This document shows positions 43,420 to 52,500 of a stretch of DNA of 64,000 nt, piece by piece. The DNA comes from an uncultured Rhodocyclaceae bacterium. Its GTDB lineage: Bacteria; Pseudomonadota; Gammaproteobacteria; Burkholderiales; Rhodocyclaceae. The translations under genes and the position numbers were made by a program. The notes beneath the pieces were generated by a model, which worked only from the letters and a program-made list of their open reading frames with translations, did no database searches and was not told the DNA's origin. The stretch's first letter is position 1, and each line of letters begins with the position of its first letter. The stretch is from assembly GCA_934271525.1 (NCBI GenBank), contig CAKQRL010000001.1, forward strand, positions 124,001 to 188,000, in the 5' to 3' direction.

Positions 43420-45489
43420 ATGAATTCCCGCATTTTTACGCTTTCCTTATTGGGTTTTGCCATTGCCAATGCTTATGCCGAAGAATTGACCAGCGAAACG
43501 GTGAATGTGACGGCAAAAGGTTATGCGGCGCAGAATTTGGAAGTGCCGATGTCGACCATCGGCTTAACGCAAGAAGAAATCACCCACAAAGGCGCAATGA
43601 ATGTTGGCGATGCCTTGCGTGGAATGCCGGGCGTTGCGGTCTCGCAAGATAGTGCGCACGGGCAAAATCCGTATATTCGTGGCTTGGGCAAAGAGCGCAT
43701 TGTGGTGATGGCAGATGGCATTCGTTTAAACAGCGCCGAGCCAAACGGCGCCTTGGCATCCTTTATCACGCTGGGTTTGGCGGAACAATTGGAAGTGGTC
43801 AAAGGTGCTTCATCGGTTCTTTATGGCACGGGCGCGGTAGGTGGCGTCATTAACGTTTTAATGCCGCAGGCGGTGTTTGACCAGCCCAATCGCGCCCGCG
43901 CAAGTTTGATGTTTGATTCTTCATCCACCGGCGGTAAAGGCGCTTTGGTTAGCCAAATGAGTAGCGGCGATCACGCGTTTATGTTCGGCGCCAGTTACAC
44001 CAATATGGGCGATTTTCGCTCAGGTGCTGGCAAAGAAAACAAAACCGGTTATGATAGCCGCGCTTTTATTGGGCAATACCGCTACCGTTTGAATGCCCAG
44101 CACCAAGTGCATGCGAGCATTCAATGGCAAGAAGATAATGATGTTTGGTATGTTGGCTCCAAACGTCCGCATCAAACCAATCGGCAAACGCGCTACACAA
44201 TGATGCGCTCGCCCGAGCACGCGCGCCGACTTTTTGAAGCGGGTTATTCTTTTAAAGGGCAGGGCGAAAATCCTTTGAATGTTGATGTGCGCTTGTATCG
44301 CCAAGCCATTGACCGCGATATGTATAACTTTGCCAACTGGGTCAATGGCGACATTGTGCAAAATTCGGTTAGTTTTGCCACCAACGGCGTGGATGCCAAA
44401 GCGCAGTGGTTGTGGAATGAAAACAATTTGTTGAGTTTTGGCGTGAATGCGTGGCAAATGAAAGCATCGCCCGATGCCAAACAAGCATCAAATGCAGTCA
44501 ATGTGAGCAATGCGGCACAGTTGCGTTACCAAAGCAACTTGCCGTTTAAAAACGGCGAAATCACCTCCACCGGTTTTTTTGTGCAAAATGACAGCACATT
44601 TGGCGCGTTGAATTTGTTGGCAGGTTTGCGTTACGACAAGGTTCAAGGCGATGCGGATAGTATGAACAACGGCAAACAGACCACGGGTTTAAAGCGCACG
44701 GATAATGCGTTGAGCGGTAATTTGGGCGTGATTTATGAAGTCTCTGCCTTGTTTCGCCCTTATGCGCAATATGCCCGCGCTTTTCATGCGCCATTGCTTC
44801 GTGAGCGTTACCAATCGGGTGTCAGAAATGATGGTTATTATTACGCAGGCTCGCCCGACATCAAGCCGGAAACCGCCAATCAATTTGAAGTGGGCGCAAA
44901 AGGGCAAAATGAATGGGTGAATTACGATGTGGCGCTTTTTTACCAAAATATTTCCAATTACATCTCCGGCAAAATTTTAAAGGGGCAAGAAGCAACAAAG
45001 GCTTGCGCGCAAAATGCCGCTGCGTGTAAGAAAAACGTGAATGTGGGCAAAGCCAGAATTTACGGCATTGACGCTTCTGCCGATTGGCAATTTGCAAATC
45101 AGCAATGGCTTTTTGCGCGCTTGTCGGCAATTCGCGGGGAAAATAAAGAATTGAATGAACCGCTTTTTGAAATTCCCGCCGATGAAGTAACGCTTGGTTG
45201 GCGCGGTGCGCTGGCGCAAAAAGTCAGTGCCGATTTTGCGCTGCGTTTGGTGCGCGCGCAAAATCGCGTGGCAACCCAATTTACCAGCGGCAATGAAGAC
45301 AAAACGCCCGGCTTTGCAACGTTTGATTTGGGCGCCACGTGGCGTTATTCCAAAGACGGCAACTTGCGCTTGCAGGTGAATAATTTGTTGGATAAAACTT
45401 ACCACGAACATTTGGCAGAAGGTTTGCCGGGTTATGAATTAAACGCCAAAGGCAGAAGTTTTCAATTGATTTGGATGGGCAGTTTTTAA
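43420..45489 (+). CDS. TonB-dependent outer-membrane receptor
   Basis: 689 aa from ATG 43420 with a signal peptide ending AYA. Plug domain (ETVNVTAKGY as TonB-box region, then GDALRGMPGV, IRGLGKERIVVMADGIRLNS, VKGASSVLYGTGAVGGVINV) followed by a beta-barrel ending in an aromatic residue (LIWMGSF). The plug is close to heme/hemophore or copper receptors, but no diagnostic heme motif (FRAP/NPNL) was evident. An ABC transporter follows on the same strand, so import of the same substrate across both membranes is likely. Confidence 0.88.
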   Translation: MNSRIFTLSLLGFAIANAYAEELTSETVNVTAKGYAAQNLEVPMSTIGLTQEEITHKGAMNVGDALRGMPGVAVSQDSAHGQNPYIRGLGKERIVVMADGIRLNSAEPNGALASFITLGLAEQLEVVKGASSVLYGTGAVGGVINVLMPQAVFDQPNRARASLMFDSSSTGGKGALVSQMSSGDHAFMFGASYTNMGDFRSGAGKENKTGYDSRAFIGQYRYRLNAQHQVHASIQWQEDNDVWYVGSKRPHQTNRQTRYTMMRSPEHARRLFEAGYSFKGQGENPLNVDVRLYRQAIDRDMYNFANWVNGDIVQNSVSFATNGVDAKAQWLWNENNLLSFGVNAWQMKASPDAKQASNAVNVSNAAQLRYQSNLPFKNGEITSTGFFVQNDSTFGALNLLAGLRYDKVQGDADSMNNGKQTTGLKRTDNALSGNLGVIYEVSALFRPYAQYARAFHAPLLRERYQSGVRNDGYYYAGSPDIKPETANQFEVGAKGQNEWVNYDVALFYQNISNYISGKILKGQEATKACAQNAAACKKNVNVGKARIYGIDASADWQFANQQWLFARLSAIRGENKELNEPLFEIPADEVTLGWRGALAQKVSADFALRLVRAQNRVATQFTSGNEDKTPGFATFDLGATWRYSKDGNLRLQVNNLLDKTYHEHLAEGLPGYELNAKGRSFQLIWMGSF

Positions 45490-45494
45490 AAAAA

Positions 45495-45542
45495 TCCACG
45501 GTCAACCCAAAATTTTTTTGAAAAACGCAGGTTGACCGTGGA
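45495..45542. repeat. Palindromic element, full copy (48 bp)
   Basis: TCCACGGTCAAC, CCAAAATTTTTTTGAAAAAC centre, GTTGACCGTGGA; complementary arms. Between the receptor and the substrate-binding protein gene. Confidence 0.9.
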
Positions 45543-45568
45543 AAATTGTTTTCAAAAAGGATGTTGAG

Positions 45569-46579
45569 ATGGCAATTCAAAAAACCTTCGGTTTGGCGTT
45601 GAAAATCGCCGTTTTTGGTTTGGTTTTGGTGTTTTCAAATGTTTTTGCGCAAAACGCGCAAAATCAAAAACTTGCCGAAGTTCGTTTGAGCGGTCCGGGC
45701 GCTTTTTTGTCTTTGCCGTTGATTTATATGGCAGAAAGCGGCGCTTTAAACGATATTGCCGAAAAAACAACCTTTCAATTGTGGAAAAACCCCGACCAAC
45801 TGCGGCTTTTTGTTTTAGACCAAAAAACGGATTTCATCGCCTTGCCTTCCAATGTGGCGGCGAATTTGTACAACCGCGGCGTTCCGTTGAAACTGGTTAA
45901 TATTGCCGCTTGGGGCGGGTTGTGGTTGGTTTCCCGCCGTGAAAATGTGGCGCATTTGGCAGATTTAAAAAATGAAGAAATTGCCATTCCTTTTCGCGGC
46001 GATATGCCGGACATTTTGTTTGAATTGAATGCGGCAAAGGAAAATTTGAATGTTCAAAAAGATTTTAAAATTCGTTATTTGGCAAACATTTTTGATGCCT
46101 TGCAGTTGTTGATTTTGCGCCAAGTAGACCACGCATTGTTGCCAGAGCCTGCCGCTTCAATGGCATTAGAAAAATCGCAAAGTTTGCCAGTCAGCGTCAT
46201 TGCGCCCAAACTTTACAAAGCCTTGCGTTTTGAAACGTTGTTAAAAGAAAATTTTAACAACCAAAAATTGCCACAAGCCGGCATTGCCGCGGTCAATCAC
46301 GCGGCGCAAAATTTTGCGCTGCAAAACCGCATTTATGCGGAATACCAAAAAGCCTTGGCGTTTTGTGAAGAAAACGCGGCTACTTGCGCCAAAATGATGA
46401 TGAAATACGCGCCGATGTTATCTACAAACGTGGTGGTTGAATCGCTCAAATCCCGCGATTTGAATCCACAAAAAACGGCGGATGTTGCCAGTGATTTAAA
46501 AGAATTTTTTCTTTTATTAAACCAACAAAATCCCAAACTTATCGGCGGCAAAATGCCTGATGATTCTTTTTTTGAATAA
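45569..46579 (+). CDS. ABC transporter substrate-binding protein (NitT/TauT or NMT1-like)
   Basis: 336 aa with a signal peptide (KIAVFGLVLVFSNVFAQ). The two-lobed layout fits the nitrate/sulfonate/thiamine-precursor group: LSGPGAFLSLPLIYMAESGA, DFIALPSNVAANLYNRGVPL, AAWGGLWLVSR. The substrate is not evident. AAAGGATG precedes the ATG. It is followed after 15 bases by the permease gene. Confidence 0.82.
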   Translation: MAIQKTFGLALKIAVFGLVLVFSNVFAQNAQNQKLAEVRLSGPGAFLSLPLIYMAESGALNDIAEKTTFQLWKNPDQLRLFVLDQKTDFIALPSNVAANLYNRGVPLKLVNIAAWGGLWLVSRRENVAHLADLKNEEIAIPFRGDMPDILFELNAAKENLNVQKDFKIRYLANIFDALQLLILRQVDHALLPEPAASMALEKSQSLPVSVIAPKLYKALRFETLLKENFNNQKLPQAGIAAVNHAAQNFALQNRIYAEYQKALAFCEENAATCAKMMMKYAPMLSTNVVVESLKSRDLNPQKTADVASDLKEFFLLLNQQNPKLIGGKMPDDSFFE

Positions 46580-46587
46580 AAAAACGA

Positions 46588-46599
46588 GTTGACCGTGGA
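46588..46599 (+). repeat. Single repeat arm at the permease start
   Basis: AAAAAAACGA then GTTGACCGTGGA and AAATT. Supplies TTG 46589 and GTG 46595 as in-frame start candidates for the permease. Confidence 0.8.
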
Positions 46600-47380
46600 A
46601 AATTATCGCCGTTTTTTGGCAAGCTTTGGCGCTTATTTGTGGAGCGCTTGGGGCGCGCTTGCCAGCATTGCTTTATTTTTTGCCTTGTGGGCAGCCGCGG
46701 CGCAACACTATGGCGCGTTGATTTTGCCAAGTCCAAAAGAATCTTTTTTGCGGCTTTTTGCGCTTTTGGAAAGCAAAGAAAACTGGATACAAATAGGAAT
46801 CAGCGCGCGGCGCGCCATCATCGGTTTTTTGTTGGCGGCGCTTTGCGGTTCGGTTTTGGGAATTTTGGTGGGTTTATCGCGCAGTGCGGTTTTGTTGACT
46901 CGCCCGATTTTAACTTTTTTCATTGGCGTGCCGCCGATTGCGTGGTTGGTTTTGGCGTTGTTGTGGTTTGGAATGAACGATGGCACGCCGATTTTCACCG
47001 TTTTTATTGCGTCTTTTCCGCCGATTTTCATCGGTGCATTAGAAGGCACGCGCACATTAGAAGGTGATTTGAAAACCTTAATCCACATTTTTCGTTTGCC
47101 ATGGTGGATGCGTTTGACCGACCTTTATTTTCCGCACGTGGTGGCGTATTTGTTCCCCGCATGGATTACGGCTTTGGGCGCTTCTTGGAAAATTGTGGTG
47201 ATGGCTGAATTATTGGCTTGCGATGATGGCATCGGTGCGCTTCTTGCCATTTCGCGCAGCCATTTGGATACCGAATCCTCCATGGCGTGGATTTTGAGTT
47301 TGTTGGTGATTTTGTTTGTGTTGGAATATTTGTTTTTAGAACCCATCAAACGCAGGGTAGAAGAATGGCGCGGCTTTTAG
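46595..47380 (+). CDS. ABC transporter permease (NitT/TauT-like)
   Basis: 261 aa with about six membrane helices. The cytoplasmic EAA-type loop is GALEGTRTLEGDLKTLIHIFRLP. No ATG is available near the start. GTG 46595 (MENYRRFLASFG) has GAG six bases upstream; TTG 46589 would add two residues. Both lie in the repeat arm. The 3' end overlaps the ATPase gene by 16 bases. Confidence 0.85.
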   Translation: MENYRRFLASFGAYLWSAWGALASIALFFALWAAAAQHYGALILPSPKESFLRLFALLESKENWIQIGISARRAIIGFLLAALCGSVLGILVGLSRSAVLLTRPILTFFIGVPPIAWLVLALLWFGMNDGTPIFTVFIASFPPIFIGALEGTRTLEGDLKTLIHIFRLPWWMRLTDLYFPHVVAYLFPAWITALGASWKIVVMAELLACDDGIGALLAISRSHLDTESSMAWILSLLVILFVLEYLFLEPIKRRVEEWRGF

Positions 47381-48090
47381 TAGAAAACTTATCGCACCGA
47401 TTTTTTTGGAAAGCGGTGTTGGAAAACGTGAATTTTGAGCTTGAATCAGGCGAAGTGTTGTGTTTGTTGGGACCTTCTGGTTGTGGAAAATCTACGCTAT
47501 TGAATTTAATCGCCGGGCTTTTGGTGCCGTGGAAGGGCAAAATACAAAACGATTTTCAAAATCCATCATTGGTTTTTCAAGCCCCAAGGTTGTTGCCGTG
47601 GCTTTTAACGTGGGAAAACATTGCGCTGGGCTTAAAAGCGCGCGGCGTTTCAAAAAAAGAACGTTTTGAAAAATCCGTGATTTTTGGAAAAAAAATGGGG
47701 TTGACCGTGGATGATTTGCATCAATATCCCAGCGCCTTGTCTGGCGGCATGCAAAGCCGTGTTGCTTTGTGCCGCGCTTTTGTGGTGCAACCAGATTTGT
47801 TGCTTTTGGATGAACCTTTTTCGGCGTTGGATTGGAGCTTGAAACAAGAACTCTACACATTGCTTGAAATGGAACAATCCAGCGCGCATTTTGCCGCATT
47901 GATGATTACGCACGATCCCTTAGAAGCCTTGCGTTTGGCTGACCGCATTTTGATGATGCAAAAAAAAGACGAATCGCCTGCCAAAATTGCGCAGGAATGG
48001 CGCATTCCAACCCCAAAAAATGAACGCTGCCGCGCGTGGCTTTCTCAAAAAAGCACGGCATTTTTGGACGAAGTGGCAGCATTGTTTTGA
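47365..48090 (+). CDS. ABC transporter ATPase (NitT/TauT-like)
   Basis: 241 aa from ATG 47365 (MARLLVENLSHRFFWKAVLE). Walker A GPSGCGKSTLLN, Q-loop LVFQAPRLLPWLT, signature LSGGMQSRVALCRA, Walker B LLLLDEPFSALD, switch H in ITHDPLEA. Residues 113-116 (LTVD) before the signature are encoded by a repeat arm (47700-47711). The motif spacing is normal, so the arm replaced rather than lengthened the sequence. It energises the permease encoded just upstream. Confidence 0.9.
   Translation: MARLLVENLSHRFFWKAVLENVNFELESGEVLCLLGPSGCGKSTLLNLIAGLLVPWKGKIQNDFQNPSLVFQAPRLLPWLLTWENIALGLKARGVSKKERFEKSVIFGKKMGLTVDDLHQYPSALSGGMQSRVALCRAFVVQPDLLLLDEPFSALDWSLKQELYTLLEMEQSSAHFAALMITHDPLEALRLADRILMMQKKDESPAKIAQEWRIPTPKNERCRAWLSQKSTAFLDEVAALF
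47700..47711 (+). repeat. Single repeat arm inside the ABC ATPase gene
   Basis: TTTTTGGAAAAAAAATGGG then GTTGACCGTGGA: about 30 bases similar to the centre and right arm of the full element, translated as GKKMGLTVDD. Confidence 0.75.
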
Positions 48091-48104
48091 GTAAAGTAAA
48101 AAAA

Positions 48105-49280
48105 ATGAAAGCCTTGTGGATTTGCCCCTTTCGTCCGTTTTTCTTTTTAACTGCTTTTTCGGCAATTTTTTTTATCATTATTTGGGTGTTGGGTTTAAAC
48201 GGATTTTTTCCATTGCCATCAACACTTCACCCTTTTGTGTGGCACGCTTACAGCATTTATTCCGCCACGATTTTTGCCGCCGTGGCAGGTTTTATGTTGA
48301 CGGCGATTCCGGAATTTACATCAACCCAAAATCCAACAACCCCGCGCGTTTTAAAGTGTTTGGTATTCGTTTGGATTTTGGGGCGCATTGCTTTTCAACT
48401 CATTGATTTTTTAAGTATTTTCCCCGCCGCTTTTTTTGATTTAAGCTTTTTAGCCACAATTTTTTATTTAACGGCGCCGGCAATTTGGCAACAAACCCCA
48501 AGAAAACACACCAGCTTTTTGTTTTTACAAATCGCTTTATTTTCCGCTGTTTTGGCGTTTTATATGGCGCTTGTTGTGTCGCCCGACTTGGCGCTTAAAA
48601 TGATTCGCATTTTGTGCCACTTGATGATGGTGTTGGTGATTTTGGCAATGTCGCGCATTTCCATGCGTTTGATGAACGATGTTTTAATACGCCAAGCGAA
48701 CATTCACACAAGCTATATTGCTCGCCCGCCCAAACGTGCTTTGGCAATTGTGGCAATTTTGTTGTTGTGCATTTCTGAATTTTTGGCGCCACAAGCAGAA
48801 GCTACTTTGTGGCTCAAAATTGCTGCGGCTGCTGGCGTTTTTCATGTGTTAAGCGATTGGCATATTGGGCGCGCCATTTTTTCACGCTGGACAATGATGG
48901 GCTACATTGCTTATTTTTCTATTGCTTTGGGCTATTTGCTGGAAGGTTTTTTGCCGCTTTTTTTTGATTTTGCGCCATTGAACATTGGGCTACATTTGCG
49001 AACGATTGCGGGTTTGGGTTTGGCAATTTTGCTGGTGATGTGCGTGGCAGGCAGAATGCATTCGGGTTGGGGGTTGGATGTTCGCCCGTGGATAATTTTT
49101 GCTGCCATTTTTATTTTTGCCGCCGCTTTGTTGCGTGAGATTTATTCTTTTTTGGGTTTTTCTTTTTTAGTTGCCTCCGCTATTTTTTGGTGCGCTGCAT
49201 TTTTGCTTTATCTTATTTTCAGCTCACATCTTTTTTTAAAACGCCCCGATGGCAAAAGCGGTTGCGATGATTCCAATTGA
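48105..49280 (+). CDS. NnrS family membrane protein
   Basis: 391 aa from ATG 48105 (MKALWICPFRPFFFLTAF), about twelve membrane segments. The N-terminal PFRPFFFL, the HPFVWHAYSI segment and the mid-protein HSGW region fit NnrS, a heme- and copper-containing membrane protein linked to nitric-oxide tolerance in denitrifiers. It follows the ABC transporter after 14 bases, likely in one operon, which hints that the transported substrate relates to metal, heme or nitrosative stress. Confidence 0.85.
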   Translation: MKALWICPFRPFFFLTAFSAIFFIIIWVLGLNGFFPLPSTLHPFVWHAYSIYSATIFAAVAGFMLTAIPEFTSTQNPTTPRVLKCLVFVWILGRIAFQLIDFLSIFPAAFFDLSFLATIFYLTAPAIWQQTPRKHTSFLFLQIALFSAVLAFYMALVVSPDLALKMIRILCHLMMVLVILAMSRISMRLMNDVLIRQANIHTSYIARPPKRALAIVAILLLCISEFLAPQAEATLWLKIAAAAGVFHVLSDWHIGRAIFSRWTMMGYIAYFSIALGYLLEGFLPLFFDFAPLNIGLHLRTIAGLGLAILLVMCVAGRMHSGWGLDVRPWIIFAAIFIFAAALLREIYSFLGFSFLVASAIFWCAAFLLYLIFSSHLFLKRPDGKSGCDDSN

Positions 49281-49289
49281 TAATGATTT

Positions 49290-49340
49290 TCCACGGTCAA
49301 CCTAAAATTTTTTTGAAAAAAATTGGGCGTTGACCGTGGA
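49290..49340. repeat. 51-bp palindromic element, full copy
   Basis: TCCACGGTCAAC, CTAAAATTTTTTTGAAAAAA centre, GTTGACCGTGGA; arms complementary. It lies between nnrS and the tracrRNA gene and marks the left edge of the CRISPR locus. Confidence 0.9.
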
Positions 49341-49370
49341 AAAAAGTGTTTTGATTTTGTTTGAACGCCC

Positions 49371-49403
49371 AAAAAAGAAAAGACCTCGGCATTGCACGAG
49401 GTC
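49371..49403 (-). terminator. Terminator of tracrRNA
   Basis: Minus strand GACCTCG, 8-base loop, CGAGGTC, then TTTTCTTTTTT. No T-run follows on the plus strand, which supports minus-strand transcription. Confidence 0.85.
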
Positions 49404-49459
49404 ACATCTGTTGCATCTTTAAGCTTGTTAGCATCCAGAGCACATATCTCAATCAACTT
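49371..49459 (-). ncRNA. tracrRNA of the type II-C CRISPR system
   Basis: On the minus strand bases 49454-49435 form an anti-repeat: 20 consecutive bases (GATTGAGATATGTGCTCTGG) perfectly complementary to the crRNA repeat. The 3' part reads through ATGCTAACAAGCTTAAAGATGC into a terminator hairpin. A TTGACT / GATAGT promoter lies just upstream. Predicted length is about 89 nt. The RNA is divergent to cas9, and its promoter lies in the cas9 leader. Expected role: pairs with crRNA for RNase III processing and Cas9 loading. Confidence 0.88.
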
Positions 49460-49465
49460 TGTTTT

Positions 49466-49494
49466 ACTATCTATCAGTTGTGATAAAAAGTCAA
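49466..49494 (-). promoter_or_regulatory. Promoter of tracrRNA
   Basis: Minus strand TTGACT (49494-49489), 17-bp spacer, GATAGT (49471-49466); predicted start near 49459, just before the anti-repeat. Confidence 0.65.
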
Positions 49495-49518
49495 ATATTT
49501 TTTTGAAAGGAAAACAAA

Positions 49519-52500
49519 ATGAACAAACCACTGCGTTTTGCTTTTGATTTGGGCAGCACTTCTTTGGGCTGGGCTGTTTTGGGTTTAAAACAAATAGAAG
49601 GGAAGTTTTTGCCCGATTCAATTATTAAAGCTGGTGTGCGCATTTTTAGCGATGGTAGAGACCCGCAAAGTGATAAATCGCTTGCGGTAAATAGGCGTGA
49701 GAAGCGCGCGGCACGGCGCAGACGCGACCGTTTGTTAAAACGCAAAAACAAGATGATGCGCTTGTTGGTGGATGTTGGTTTTTTTCCAAAAGATTTGAAT
49801 GCGCGCAAAGCGCTGGAAAAGAAAAATCCTTATGCTTTGCGGGCAAAAGCATTGGATGAGGCATTAAGCAAGGAAGAGATGGCGCGCGCTATTTTTCATT
49901 TGAATCAGCGGCGCGGGTTCAAAAGCAATCGCAAATCCGACTCCAAAGAAACACAAGGCGCATTGAAAACAGCCATTGCCGATTTAACAGAACAAATTGA
50001 CCTCAATGCCGCCGATGGCAAAGCCAGAACATTGGGTGAGTTTTTGTGGCGGCGTATGCAAAAAGGGCAGGGCGTGCGTGCGCGTCATTTTGAAGAAAAG
50101 CAAGTGGAAAATGGCAAGTCCAAAATAAAAAAATATTACGACCTTTATGTTGACCGCGCGATGGTGGAAGCTGAATTTGATGCCATTTGGGCAAAGCAAA
50201 TGGCATTTTCTCCCAATGTTTTTACTGCCGAGATTGGCAACAAACTCAAAGATTGTTTGCTTTTTCAACGCAAATTGCGTCCTGTTCAAGTCGGGCGTTG
50301 TTCTTTGGAACCAGAAAAAGAGCGCGCACCACTTGCATTGCCTTTGCAACAGCGTTTTCGGATTTTGCAAGAAGTCAATAATTTGCGCATTTTGAACAAA
50401 GATTTGAGCCAAACGCCGTTGAGCTTGGAAGAACGCAACATATTGTTGGATGCTTTGGAAAAAAATGCAAAACGCACGTTTATACAAATTAAAAAGTTGC
50501 TTCAATTGCCTGGCGATGTTGCTTTTAATTTAGAAAGCGAAAATCGCACAGAATTAAAAGGTAATGCCAGCACGGCACTTTTGAGCAAAAAAGAGTTGTT
50601 CGGAGCCAAATGGTTTGAATTTTCAATAGAAGAGCAGACAACAATTGTTGAAAAACTCTTAAACGAAGAGAGCGAACCCGAATTGATGGCGTGGTTAGAA
50701 GCGCAATATGGTTTTGGTATTGAAACTTGCCAAAAAATTGCCCGCGCCAACTTGCCCGAAGGTTATGGCAATTTAAGCAAAGAAGCGTTGGAAAAAATTG
50801 TGCCTGAATTAGAAAAAGCGGTTATCACTTATGACAAAGCCGTTTTGAAAGCAGGTTATGAACACCATAGCCGATTAAATGAGTTTGGCGAGGTTTGTGG
50901 CAAAACTTTTGATACGGGTTTGACTTTTACAGACAACGCCACAGGCGAGGTTAAGCACATTTATGCTTATTTTGAATTGCCTTATTATGGCGAGTGTTTA
51001 ACGCGCCATGTGTCTTTTGGTTCAGGCGTGCCATCCGATTCGGTTGAAAAACGTTTTGGCAAAATTGCTAATCCAACCGTGCATATTGCGCTTAATCAAG
51101 TGCGTTTGGTGGTGAATGCTTTGCTCAAACGTTATGGTCATCCCAAAGAAATTATTATTGAATTGGCTCGGGATTTAAAACAAAGCAAAGCCCAAAAGGC
51201 AGAAGCACAAAAAAAACAAAAAGCCAACCAAGAACGCAACAACCGCTTACGCAAAGCAGTTGCCAAAGTTTTTGGTTGTTTGGAAGAAAACGTCAAACGC
51301 GCCGACATTGAAAGGCTTATTTTGTGGGAAGAATTAAGCAAAGATCCGGCACAGCGGCGCTGCCCTTATAGCGGCAAAATGATTAGCATAGAAATGGCGC
51401 TCAACAATGAAACGCAAATTGAACACATTTTGCCGTTTTCAAGAACATTGGACGATTCTTTAAACAACAAAACCTTATCCACCAGAAAAGCTAATCAAGC
51501 CAAGGCTCGCCGCACGCCTTTTGAAGCCAAAGGCGATTTTGAAGCGCAAGGCTGGCATTGGGAAGAGATTTTGCAACGTGTGAAAAATATGCCGCACGCC
51601 AAGCAATGGCGCTTTTTGGAAGATGCCATGCAAAAATACAACGCGGAAAATGATTTTGCCGCACGTGCTTTGAACGATACGCGTTATTTGAGCCGCATTG
51701 CCAAGGAGTATTTGAGTTTTGTTTGTCCACAAAATACACGCGCCATCCCCGGGGCAATGACCGCAAAATTGCGCAAAGAGTTTGGTTTGAATGATGTTTT
51801 GGGATTAAATGGAGAAAAAAATCGCAACGACCACCGCCATCACGCCGTGGATGCGTGTGTGATTGGCATTACCGACCAAGGAATGTTGCAACGTTTTGCC
51901 AAGGCGAGTGCAGATGCAGAAAAAAAATCTTTGCAACGTTTGGTAGAAAATATGCCTTTGCCGTGGTCAACTTACAGAGATCATGTTCAGCGCGCTGTGG
52001 ACAACATTTTTGTTAGTCACAAACCTGACCACAACTATGAAGGGCAAATGTTGCAAGAAAGCGCCCACGGCTTAAAAAATTGGGGCACGCCTCAAGCGTG
52101 CGTTAAAAAAGCCAAAGGCAGTGCAGACAAAAACAACATTTCAATAAATAGCGTTGTGCCCATTTGTGAACCCAGCCAAAATGCGCGGCACGGTGTGGAT
52201 TCTGATGGCAATCCTTTGCCTTACAAAGCCTATGTGGGTGGCAGCAATTACTGCATTGAAATTGTGAAAAACGAAAAAGGCAAATGGCAAGGCGAGGTAA
52301 TTTCTACTTTTAAAGCCTACCAAATTGTTCGTCAATCGGGTGAAAAACGCCTGCGCGATCCCAATTGGAGCCAAAGCGGCAAACCCTTGGTGATGCGTTT
52401 GATGATCAACGATTGCGTGCGCATGGGAACAGACGTTGTGTTTCGTGTGGTGAGCATTCGCACGGATGGACGAATTACTTTTGCGCCTATTCATGAAGCC

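Noticed and set aside
49404..49518. A clear sigma-70 promoter for cas9 on the plus strand
   Set aside because: Only weak box-like sequences (TTGTTT with TGATAA) could be found, overlapping the tracrRNA promoter; not reliable enough to annotate.
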